Translations under genes and position numbers: made by a program
Part shown: positions 26,114 to 33,587 of the stretch, piece by piece
Numbering within the stretch: the first letter of the stretch is position 1
How the letters are laid out: every line of letters begins with the position of its first letter
Notes under the pieces: model-generated
The model's input: the letters and a program-made list of their open reading frames with translations, nothing else
The model's database searches: none
Told to the model about the DNA's origin: nothing
Assembly: GCF_011777495.1 (NCBI RefSeq)
Contig: NZ_JAATJS010000001.1
Location: forward strand, 620,001 to 684,000
DNA length: 64,000 nucleotides
Reading direction: 5' to 3'
DNA from: Microvirga terricola
GTDB lineage: Bacteria > Pseudomonadota > Alphaproteobacteria > Rhizobiales > Beijerinckiaceae

Positions 26114-27514
26114 TTAGAGGTAGAAGTCCGACGCGGTCAGCTGCGCGGCTTTGATGCTCGTCAGAATGATCGTGGCGTTGGCTGCGAGGATGATCTGGGC
26201 ATTACCGGCGGCGTTGTCACCGATCACCAGATCGGAAAAAGCCTTGAACCCATAAGCCGTCAGGTCGATCTTGTCGCCTTGGGTATGTGAGAAGTCGGTG
26301 ATCATATCCATGCCGTCCCCTTTGGCGAACACGAACACATCTGCCCCGCCGCCACCGGTGAGCGTGTCGTTGCTGGTTCCGCCGTTCAGCGTGTCGTTGC
26401 CGCCCGAAACGTTGTCGCCCACGACCGCTTGGAAGTCGCCGTAGATTTCGTCGTTGCCCACGTCGCCGAAGAGCATGTCGTTGCCGCCGACCGCGAAATC
26501 CAATCCGGTAAAGGCGTCTCCGGCGATCTTGTCGTTGCCGCCGAAGCCGAAGATCTTGTCGTTACCGCCGACGGTGTGGTTGGACATGCGGTAAGCGTCT
26601 CCCGCGAGAGAGCTACTGAACGCGCCACCTCCTCCGTAGATACGATCGTCGCCACCGCGGGCAGACCCACTCATGACGTAAGCATCGCCATATGAGCGGG
26701 CATCATCCATGGCGCTATAGATCACATCGTTGCCGCCGCGCGTTTGATCCGTCATGGTCCAGGCGTCGCCTAAACACCATGCGCTACCGCTTTTCTCGGC
26801 GGTCAGAACATCGGCTCCGCCCCTCGCATGACCGGACATTTTCACTGCGTCGCCGTGGAGCTTCTCGATCCACTCGAATGATGCCCCCGAATCAAGCGTG
26901 TCGTTGCCGCCGCGTGAATAGCCGTCCATGCTGAAAGCATCGCCACGCAGATCGTCGTCCATCCAGCCACCATACAGACGATCGTTGCCGCCGCTGGCCT
27001 TGTCGTGCATTTGGGTGGCGTCGCCGATCAGGGTATCCCTCCCATTGTCGCCGAAAAGCCGATCGGCACCGCCCCGACTTGAATTCCACATATAGGCCGC
27101 GTCGCCGACGACGACATCGTAACCATTACGGCCATTAATGATGTCGGCACCGCCTCGCGAATAGTTGCGCATGACATGTGCGTCACCATAGAGGGCATCC
27201 CACCCCTCGTTTCCGGAGATCACATCATTTCCGCCCCGCGCATAGCGCAGGAACGTGAACGCATCGCCGTAAATATAATCCTTGCCGGCAGTGCCGGTGC
27301 CGGCGTCGCCGTAAATATAGTCATTGCCGCCGATAGCGGACAATGTGAGCGTCATCGCATCGCCGAAGATCTTGTCGTTACCGCCGAAGCCGAGGATCTT
27401 CTTGTGGCTGCCAATCCCGGTGCTCAGGGCCCCTGCGGTATTGCCATAGATTGAATCGTTTGACGAAGTGCCAGTCAGGACTTTGATATTTCGCGTGCCG
27501 ACGATCGTCGCCAT
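26114..27514 (-). CDS. RTX-type calcium-binding protein, paralogue 2
   Basis: A 466-residue paralogue of the RTX protein at 24260-25666, co-linear throughout. The N-terminus MATIVGTRNIKVLTGT and the C-terminus AAQLTASDFYL are almost the same. The middle units differ most (for example LTAEKSGSAWCLGDA against VHAEQSINSFVAGDA), so the two copies are diverging while keeping the GGND...GDAxxM frame. One early unit is damaged (GSHKKILGFGGND). AGGGGA precedes the ATG at 27514. A type I secretion signal is likely at the end; the transporter is not in the window. Upstream lies the intact mmcB on the same strand. Confidence 0.88.
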   Translation of the reverse strand: MATIVGTRNIKVLTGTSSNDSIYGNTAGALSTGIGSHKKILGFGGNDKIFGDAMTLTLSAIGGNDYIYGDAGTGTAGKDYIYGDAFTFLRYARGGNDVISGNEGWDALYGDAHVMRNYSRGGADIINGRNGYDVVVGDAAYMWNSSRGGADRLFGDNGRDTLIGDATQMHDKASGGNDRLYGGWMDDDLRGDAFSMDGYSRGGNDTLDSGASFEWIEKLHGDAVKMSGHARGGADVLTAEKSGSAWCLGDAWTMTDQTRGGNDVIYSAMDDARSYGDAYVMSGSARGGDDRIYGGGGAFSSSLAGDAYRMSNHTVGGNDKIFGFGGNDKIAGDAFTGLDFAVGGNDMLFGDVGNDEIYGDFQAVVGDNVSGGNDTLNGGTSNDTLTGGGGADVFVFAKGDGMDMITDFSHTQGDKIDLTAYGFKAFSDLVIGDNAAGNAQIILAANATIILTSIKAAQLTASDFYL

Positions 27515-27663
27515 GGCATTATCCCCTATCCGTATGTCAGTTCCCGACAAAATATTAGGCAATAATTGCAAAGCGTTCGGGAAATTATCCTATCTATCTC
27601 AGAGAATCGCTGCCCCTCCAATTACTTTTTCTTCTTAGGGGGCAATCTTCTCAGGGTAACCTG

Positions 27664-28161
27664 TCAGAACTTTCCATCAAGGACGCAGTCCGGGTCCGCC
27701 AGCGCATGCAGTGCTGAAGCCGCAGCCCGGGCAAAGCGTAAGGTCACCGCCTTGCGGCGGGCCCCCGAGAGCGGATGATGCGTCGCTTCCCGCAAGATCG
27801 CCGCGCCAAAGGTATCTGCAACGATGAGACCGCGATCTTCCGGCAGGATATCGAGCGGCAGGCTCTCCGGAACCGCGAAATAGAACCGGTCGCAAAAATC
27901 CTGATAATCGGGCCATTTCCGGTCGGCGCGAAAATCGGCCACGCTCGATTTGATCTCGATGATGGTGAGAACGCCGTTGGACGAAAGCGCGATCACATCC
28001 GCTCGGCGGCCGCTGGCGAGGGTGAATTCCGGAATCGTCGCATGACCGAGCTGCGCGAAAAGACGGCGTACGCCGCGCTGAATGCCGGCCGCGGCGGCCG
28101 ATTGACGGCCATCGGGTGGAAGAACGAGCGACGGGGCGGACGCGATGGGCGATTCGGACAT
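27664..28161 (-). CDS. mmcB: MmcB family DNA repair protein
   Basis: A 165-residue protein of the MmcB family (PF06319), named from Caulobacter, where it is an SOS-linked mitomycin-resistance factor. The restriction-endonuclease-like core is visible: PEFTLASGRRADVIAL and LTIIEIKSSVADFRAD give the E...D...ExK residues expected of a PD-(D/E)xK fold. DRFYFAVPE and ILPEDRGLIVAD follow. It is the intact partner of the fragment at 25807-25985. It is 53 bases downstream of the TPR gene on the same strand. Nuclease activity is inferred from the fold. Confidence 0.9.
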   Translation of the reverse strand: MSESPIASAPSLVLPPDGRQSAAAAGIQRGVRRLFAQLGHATIPEFTLASGRRADVIALSSNGVLTIIEIKSSVADFRADRKWPDYQDFCDRFYFAVPESLPLDILPEDRGLIVADTFGAAILREATHHPLSGARRKAVTLRFARAAASALHALADPDCVLDGKF

Positions 28162-28214
28162 ATTTTCAGACTACGCGGCGGTGCTTCGACTGCAAACGAC
28201 GCCGTTGTCGCGTT

Positions 28215-28775
28215 TCAATGCAGCATCAGGTTCTCCGGCGCGAGATCGTCGAGAATTTCGCGCAAACCCTCGAGATGCGGATCGAGCGCCAGCGCGATCT
28301 GGAACGCTGCGCGGGCCTCGTTGAGAAGGCCGTGACGCAGGCAGATTTCGCCGAAACCCGCAATCGCACCGAAATGGCGCGGCTCCAGCTCCAGCGTGCG
28401 CTTGATGTCTTCCAGGCTGTCGGCGTCGCGCTGCTCGATGGAGGCGAGCGTGGCACGCCGGTTCCATGCCTCGGGCCAATCGGGATAGCGTGACACAAGA
28501 TCGTCGAGCAGCGGTGCAGCTTCATCGAGCGCGCCCGTCCCCAAGGCCTCGATGGCGGCGGCCATGGCCTCTTCAGCCGCACGGTCCTCATGGGAGATCC
28601 ACAACGCCCAGATCTGATCCTCGATCTCGTCGGCGGCGCCTTCGGAATGGGGCTTTGCCAATTCGCGAAACAGCACCGCAAGGCGCTGCGGCAGGGCGGG
28701 CGACGGCCGGCGGGAGGGTAGATCGACGACGAGCTGGAACAGGGAATCGAACGGAAGAGATGATGTCATCGGCAT
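28215..28775 (-). CDS. tetratricopeptide-repeat protein
   Basis: A 186-residue cytoplasmic-looking protein. Residues about 85-175 form two to three TPR units (DEAAPLLDDLVSRYPDWPEAWNRRATL, DIKRTLELEPRHFGAIAGFGEICL-type, NEARAAFQIALALDPHLEG, quoted in pieces). TPRs mediate protein contacts; no partner is known. GGGGAGG lies eight bases before the ATG at 28775; a second ATG at 28769 is possible. mmcB follows on the same strand. A larger antisense reading frame across the next gene is not part of it. Confidence 0.85.
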   Translation of the reverse strand: MPMTSSLPFDSLFQLVVDLPSRRPSPALPQRLAVLFRELAKPHSEGAADEIEDQIWALWISHEDRAAEEAMAAAIEALGTGALDEAAPLLDDLVSRYPDWPEAWNRRATLASIEQRDADSLEDIKRTLELEPRHFGAIAGFGEICLRHGLLNEARAAFQIALALDPHLEGLREILDDLAPENLMLH

Positions 28776-28874
28776 GATCGATCCTCCCCGGTATGTTCCT
28801 CGCCCCAGAGGGACATAGAGTCGATGCCTCAATCGACGAGGGGAAAAGTGGTCGCGGGGGCCTATGCTTTTGGT

Positions 28875-28930
28875 CATGCACGATCTTTTCGCGCCAAAGC
28901 ATATTCCCCTTTTCGGTGAGGATGCTCTAA
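28875..28930. repeat. decayed intergenic palindromic repeat
   Basis: GCATGCAC-GATCTTTTCGC on one side and TTCCCCTTTTCGGTGAGGATGCTCTAA on the other (given in parts) match the Hyphomicrobiales repeat with an ATGCTCTA end. It fills most of the gap between the divergent TPR and ABC-like genes. Confidence 0.5.
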
Positions 28931-28961
28931 CGTCACCCGGTTGAACGATATCGGAGCTGTC

Positions 28962-31484
28962 ATGGAGCGGGACCCGCTGCGCCTCGCGTGGAAGACGAAG
29001 CCCTTCAGGCACCTGTTCGGTTTCCTGCTGTTGGCGATGGCCGGGCTTTGTCTTCTGCTCGGCTTTGATCTCGTCCGCACCGTGGTGGACCGGGCGCTTG
29101 CGGGCGGCACGCAGGGGTCGTCGACGTTCTTGCAGATCGCCATGACGCCCTTCGGAGGCGGCGGCGAGTCGCTGGTGCTGTTTCCGGGCTTCACGCTGAA
29201 CCCCCCAGCCTTTGCCATCGCCACGATCGGCGGCCTTGTGCTGGTCCCGCTTCTGATTGCGGCGATCCTGACCGTTGTCGATTGGCTGGCTGTCGGTATC
29301 GGCGCGGCGGTGCTGACGCGCATCCGCTCGACAATTCTCGATGCGGTGCTCAAGGCCCCGCCCTCCGCCCAGGACGAGGTGGAAACCGTCAGCGCTCTCG
29401 GCAGCGTGACGCTGGCGCGGGAGGGCAGCGTCCTCGGCTCCGCCCTGTTCGTTCCCGTGCGGCTCGGCGGCATGGTCGGGCTTGCGCTTGCCTATGTGCT
29501 TGCCACCAGCTGGCGGCTCGGCCTGGCCCTGACGGTCGTGCTGGCGCTCGGCGGCATCATGAACGCCCGTCGCCTCGCCCTGCGGGTCGTCGCCGTGAAG
29601 GCGCGGCACCGGGAGGGCGAGGCAGGTGATGCGGCTTTTGCCGACTTGAGGCACCGGATGCCTGCGCTGAGAGCGCATGGAACCGGTCGCTACGAGCGCG
29701 AGCGCGTGCGCAACGCGTTGGTGCAGAACCACCGCCCGGTCGAGAAACGCGAGCGACATCTCGCTCTTAACGAATCGCTCGCTGCGACCGTGCTCATGCT
29801 CGCACCGATGGTGGTGCTGGCGTTGGGCGTGTGGTTCGCGGCGGAACTTCCCCTGACCGGCGGCGCGCTTGCCGCCTGCATCCTCGCCGCGGCGCTTGCG
29901 GCCTTTGCCGTGCGCGAGCTGATTCTCTGGCAGCGCCTCGCGAACCGCGCTCATGCCCTTTTGTCGGATCTGGCGCAGGGGCTGATCGCCCTGCAACCGC
30001 GCGATCACCTCAAGAAAGCGTCTCTCCCCGAGAATGGCGCGCTCGTCGCGCAGGGCGTCTCGGCCTACGATTCGGCGACGGGCACGCGGATCACCGGCGT
30101 CAACCTGAACCTCGCCTTCCCCTCCCATGTCGCCCTGGTGGGCGACGGGGATTCCGGTTCGCGTGTGCTGGCGGCGCTGATTGCCGGCCAGCTGCCGCCC
30201 TCCACCGGCCAGCTCACCTTCGGCGGGGCCGACCTGACGGCCGCCGATCCGGTCGAGCGCGCTCGCCGCATCGCGCTCGCGGGCGATACGGTGCTGATTC
30301 CTGGCACTTTGCGCGAAAACCTGCTCTACGGCGCATCCGCGCCGGAGACGGAGATCGACCGTCGTCTTACGGAGGCCATCGCAGTCGCGGGCCTCGACCA
30401 GCTGACCCATGCGCGCGGCCTTTCCGGCACCTTCAACCCGAAGCGCGAGCCGGAACTCGCGACAGCCCTCGTCGAATCCCGCCGCGCGGTGCAGGACGCG
30501 CTCGCGCGCGAAGGGCTCGACCGTTTCGTCGATCCGTTCAACGCCGAGCGCTACAACCGCTATGCCACTCTCGGCGAGAACCTTTTGTTCGGCAAAGCCA
30601 TCGGCGACACTTTTCGGGAGGACAGGCTCTCCGGCCATCCCTTCGTACGCGCGATTCTCGAAGCCGACGACCTGACCAAGCCGCTCGCGCGCATCGGCCT
30701 GTCGATTGCCACCAGCATGATCGAGATTTTTGCCGAGATCCCGGACGGGCATCCGCTCTTCGAGCGCTTCGGCTTTTTCTCTGCCGCGGACCGCGCCTAT
30801 TTCGAGGATCTGGTCGAACGGCGCAGCGAGAGGCGGCGCGGCATCCAGAGCGGACGCGACCAGGAGCGCCTGATCGGCCTTGCCCTGCGCTATAACGAAA
30901 GCCGGCATCGCTTGGGGCTTCTCGACGAAGCCATGGAGCGGCGCATTCTCGCCGCGCGCGCCGACTTCACCCGCATGCTGCCGGCGAGCCTCAGGCCCGC
31001 TATCGAATTCTATGACGAACACCGCTTCTGCGCGGCGGCGAGCGTGCAGGACAACGTGCTCTTCGGACGCATCGCCTCCGATCAGGCGGGGGCCGCCGCA
31101 TCGGTGCAGAAGGTGATCCGCCGCGTGCTGACCGAGTGCGGCCTCGACGCCGACGTGTCGCGGATCGGCCTCAACATGCCCATCGATCCGCAAGGGAGCG
31201 ATCTCACCTTGAGCGAGATCGCGGCGGTGGACCTCGTGCGCTGCCTCGTGCGCCAGCCGGATATTCTCGTGGTGCAGCGGGCCCTGGAAGGGCTGCCCGG
31301 CCCCGCTGCCGACACGCTTGTGGCCGCTCTGCGCCGCGCGCGGGCGGGCCGCGGGCTGATCCTCGTGACGCCGGGAGTGACGGAAGCGATGGATCAACCG
31401 CCGTTCGATGCCGTTATTCGTTTCGAACGCGGCGAGGCCGTGGCGGTGCCCCGCATCGGCCAGCCGGAACCGGTGCCGGCGTGA
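28962..31484 (+). CDS. ABC transporter-like protein with degenerate ATPase domain
   Basis: An 840-residue protein with an exporter-type membrane domain (about residues 15-330, six hydrophobic segments) and an ABC-like domain from about 365. The ATP site is broken: Walker A reads GDGDSGSR (394-401) with Ser at the Lys position; Walker B reads ILVVQR (768-773), lacking Asp and Glu; the signature reads LSEIA. Between Walker A and the signature lies a large insertion (about 460-690) rich in Arg and Glu. The NLLYG block that follows the Q-loop in exporters occurs three times (452-457, 539-544, 697-702). A catalytic pump is unlikely; a scaffold or regulatory role is inferred. GGAG precedes the ATG at 28962. 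Confidence 0.85.
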   Translation: MERDPLRLAWKTKPFRHLFGFLLLAMAGLCLLLGFDLVRTVVDRALAGGTQGSSTFLQIAMTPFGGGGESLVLFPGFTLNPPAFAIATIGGLVLVPLLIAAILTVVDWLAVGIGAAVLTRIRSTILDAVLKAPPSAQDEVETVSALGSVTLAREGSVLGSALFVPVRLGGMVGLALAYVLATSWRLGLALTVVLALGGIMNARRLALRVVAVKARHREGEAGDAAFADLRHRMPALRAHGTGRYERERVRNALVQNHRPVEKRERHLALNESLAATVLMLAPMVVLALGVWFAAELPLTGGALAACILAAALAAFAVRELILWQRLANRAHALLSDLAQGLIALQPRDHLKKASLPENGALVAQGVSAYDSATGTRITGVNLNLAFPSHVALVGDGDSGSRVLAALIAGQLPPSTGQLTFGGADLTAADPVERARRIALAGDTVLIPGTLRENLLYGASAPETEIDRRLTEAIAVAGLDQLTHARGLSGTFNPKREPELATALVESRRAVQDALAREGLDRFVDPFNAERYNRYATLGENLLFGKAIGDTFREDRLSGHPFVRAILEADDLTKPLARIGLSIATSMIEIFAEIPDGHPLFERFGFFSAADRAYFEDLVERRSERRRGIQSGRDQERLIGLALRYNESRHRLGLLDEAMERRILAARADFTRMLPASLRPAIEFYDEHRFCAAASVQDNVLFGRIASDQAGAAASVQKVIRRVLTECGLDADVSRIGLNMPIDPQGSDLTLSEIAAVDLVRCLVRQPDILVVQRALEGLPGPAADTLVAALRRARAGRGLILVTPGVTEAMDQPPFDAVIRFERGEAVAVPRIGQPEPVPA

Positions 31485-31533
31485 CAGTTTTGGGCCTTGA
31501 CCGCCTCCGCCGGACGCTATCACCTTGGAGGAC

Positions 31534-31551
31534 ATGTGCGAAAACGCACAT
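31534..31551. promoter_or_regulatory. perfect palindrome in the ABC-like/MBL gap
   Basis: ATGTGCG and CGCACAT flank AAAA, a perfect 7-base-pair inverted repeat directly after a GGAGG, 33 bases before the MBL start codon. It may be a protein-binding site or an RNA hairpin near the ribosome-binding region. Confidence 0.45.
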
Positions 31552-31583
31552 CGAAGGGGTTCAAAATTGGCCATGATGCGGAA

Positions 31584-32477
31584 ATGAATAGGCGGGTTGC
31601 ATCGGCTGATGCGCTCCAGGTTCGATTCTGGGGTGTCAGGGGCTCGACCTGCGCGTCGGGGCCCCAATACGTCGAGTTCGGCGGGCATACCCCTTGTGTC
31701 GAAATCCGGTGCGGCGAACGTCTCTTCGTCATCGATGCCGGGACGGGGATTTCGGCCCTAGGTGCTTCCTTAGGCATGGACGCTCCGGCCAAGGTCGACA
31801 TCCTGCTGAGCCACCTCCATATCGACCACGTGGGCGGGCTGCCCTTCTTCAAGCCGACGCTTCTGGGCAAGGATCGCACCATCCGCACCTATTGCGGCAA
31901 TCTCGACGGCGAAAGCGCCAAGGCGGCCTTTGACCGACTCTTCGCACCGCCGCTTTTCCCGATCAGGCTGGATCAGCTCCCCGCCCATTTCGAGCATCAC
32001 GGCTTCAAGGCCGGCGAGACCCTCACCTTTGAGGACGGCCTCACCGTCGGCACGCATCCCCTGAACCATCCCGGCGGCGCGACTGGGTACCGCTTCCACC
32101 ATCGCGGCCGGAGCGTGTGCTACATCAGCGATATCGAGCACAGCGACCCCTGGCCCGATCCCGGCCTCGCTGCCTTCATCCGCAACGCGGATCTGATGAT
32201 CTACGACGGCATGTTTTCGGAGACGGAATATACCTACTGTCAGGGTTGGGGCCATTCCACCTGGCAGAAGGGCGTCGAGCTGGCGAAGGCCGCCGGCGTG
32301 AAGGCATTGGCGATCTTCCATGTCTTGCCCGGCCATGACGATATTTTTCTGAAAGCCGCCGAGAAGGACATGCAGGCCGTGATGCCCACCGCCTTCATCG
32401 CCCGCGAGCGCCAGGGCATCGCGCTTCAGCCCGCTGGCGAAGCGGCTGCCGACAAGGCGAAGACGGCCGTCGCCTAG
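31584..32477 (+). CDS. MBL-fold metal-dependent hydrolase (PhnP/cyclic-phosphodiesterase-like)
   Basis: A 297-residue metallo-beta-lactamase-fold enzyme. VRFWGVRGSTCASG opens the domain; SHLHIDHVGG is the HxHxDH motif; LNHPGGATGY, YISDIEHSDP and FHVLPGHDD provide the other ligands. This type includes phosphoribosyl-cyclic phosphodiesterases and other nucleotide or phosphoester hydrolases in the cytoplasm. The ATG at 31584 leaves a short leader before the domain; a GTG at 31536 with GGAGG just upstream would add 16 residues and cannot be excluded. It follows the degenerate ABC-like gene by 99 bases and is probably in the same operon. Substrate unknown. Confidence 0.88.
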   Translation: MNRRVASADALQVRFWGVRGSTCASGPQYVEFGGHTPCVEIRCGERLFVIDAGTGISALGASLGMDAPAKVDILLSHLHIDHVGGLPFFKPTLLGKDRTIRTYCGNLDGESAKAAFDRLFAPPLFPIRLDQLPAHFEHHGFKAGETLTFEDGLTVGTHPLNHPGGATGYRFHHRGRSVCYISDIEHSDPWPDPGLAAFIRNADLMIYDGMFSETEYTYCQGWGHSTWQKGVELAKAAGVKALAIFHVLPGHDDIFLKAAEKDMQAVMPTAFIARERQGIALQPAGEAAADKAKTAVA

Positions 32478-32547
32478 AGCGATTCAGCCGTTCAGAACGC
32501 GCCCCGAGGTTGCAAAACCGGTTTCCCCTTTTCGCGATCCCGCTCTA
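32475..32547. repeat. intergenic palindromic repeat with TAGAGC/GCTCTA ends
   Basis: TAGAGC (32475-32480) and GCTCTA (32542-32547) are perfect inverted ends around an internal AAAACCGGTTTCCCC core, the usual plan of the dispersed Hyphomicrobiales element. It starts inside the stop codon of the MBL gene and ends 31 bases before the epimerase gene, so it fills the gap. Confidence 0.6.
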
Positions 32548-32578
32548 AGGTGCCGGCGCATCAACAGACCGGGTTTTC

Positions 32579-33586
32579 ATGTCAGCTCCCATCCTCGTGA
32601 CCGGTGCGGCCGGCTTCATCGGCTTTCATGTGGCGCAGCGCCTCCTGAAGGAGGGGCATCAGGTCGTCGGCGTCGACAGCTTCTCGCCCTATTACGATGT
32701 GGCGCTGAAAGAGGCCCGCTTCGCGAACCTGACACCGCACAACACTTTTCACGGGGTGCGGCTCGATCTTGCGGATGCCGAGGCGACAAAGGATCTTTTC
32801 AAGCGCCATCGCTTCGAACGGGTGATTCATCTGGCGGCGCAGCCCGGCGTGCGCTTCGTCGATCCGGCGCCTTACGTGACCTCGAACCTCGTCGCCTTCA
32901 CCAACATGCTCGAAGCCTGCCGCCACGGCGGCATCGAACATCTCGTCTATGCCTCGTCCTCGTCGGTTTATGGCGCGAACCGCAAGCTGCCGTTTTCCGA
33001 GCACGACATGGCCGATCACCCGATCAGCCTCTATGCCGCGACCAAGAAGGCCAATGAGATGATGGCGCATTCCTACGCGCATCTCTTCGGCTTAGCCTCC
33101 ACGGGCCTGCGCTTTTTCACCGTCTACGGCCCATGGGGCCGCCCGGACATGGCGGTCTATACGTTCACCCGCGCCATTGCGGAGGGACGCGAGATTCAGG
33201 TCGCGAATGCGGGCAAGGTCTGGCGCGACTTCACTTACGTGGACGATATCGTGGAAGGCATCGTGCGGCTCGTGAACCGCGCGGCTTCTCCCGATCCGGC
33301 ATGGAACGCGCAAAACCCCGATCCTGCCACCAGTGCCGCGCCGCATCGCGTCTACAACATCGGCAACGACAACCCGGAAGAAGTGAACCGCCTCATCGCC
33401 ATCATCGAAGAGGCTTTGGGCAGACAAGCCAAACGTAAGGACGTGCCGCTCCCGCCCGGCGATGTTTTGGAAACCCGCGCCGATGTGTCGGACCTGCGCC
33501 GCGACGTGGGCTTTGCGCCCTCGACATCGCTGGAAGAGGGCGTCCGCCGGTTCGTGGCCTGGTATCGCGATTATCACGGCGTTTGA
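32579..33586 (+). CDS. UDP-glucuronate 4-epimerase-like NAD-dependent epimerase
   Basis: A 335-residue extended SDR enzyme. TGAAGFIGFHVAQRL is the NAD-binding motif, ASSSSVYG with YAATKKANE gives the catalytic Ser and YxxxK, and YGPWGRPDMA plus DFTYVDDIVEGI are typical of UDP-glucuronate/UDP-galacturonate 4-epimerases (Cap1J, LpsL type). The product would be UDP-galacturonate for lipopolysaccharide or capsule. The next gene starts one base after its stop, so it opens a three-gene surface-polysaccharide operon. Confidence 0.9.
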   Translation: MSAPILVTGAAGFIGFHVAQRLLKEGHQVVGVDSFSPYYDVALKEARFANLTPHNTFHGVRLDLADAEATKDLFKRHRFERVIHLAAQPGVRFVDPAPYVTSNLVAFTNMLEACRHGGIEHLVYASSSSVYGANRKLPFSEHDMADHPISLYAATKKANEMMAHSYAHLFGLASTGLRFFTVYGPWGRPDMAVYTFTRAIAEGREIQVANAGKVWRDFTYVDDIVEGIVRLVNRAASPDPAWNAQNPDPATSAAPHRVYNIGNDNPEEVNRLIAIIEEALGRQAKRKDVPLPPGDVLETRADVSDLRRDVGFAPSTSLEEGVRRFVAWYRDYHGV

Positions 33587-33587
33587 G

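Noticed and set aside
24260-27514. Regularly spaced direct repeats that could suggest a CRISPR array
   Set aside because: The repeats are coding RTX units of about 78 bases with sequence drift, not identical repeats with unique spacers, and there are no cas genes.
28776-31688. Open frame of over 900 codons antisense to the ABC-like gene, continuous with the TPR gene
   Set aside because: It has the low-complexity Arg/Gly/His-rich look of an antisense frame in high-GC DNA, and the TPR gene has its own strong ribosome-binding site at 28775. The plus-strand frame carries recognisable membrane and ABC-domain structure.
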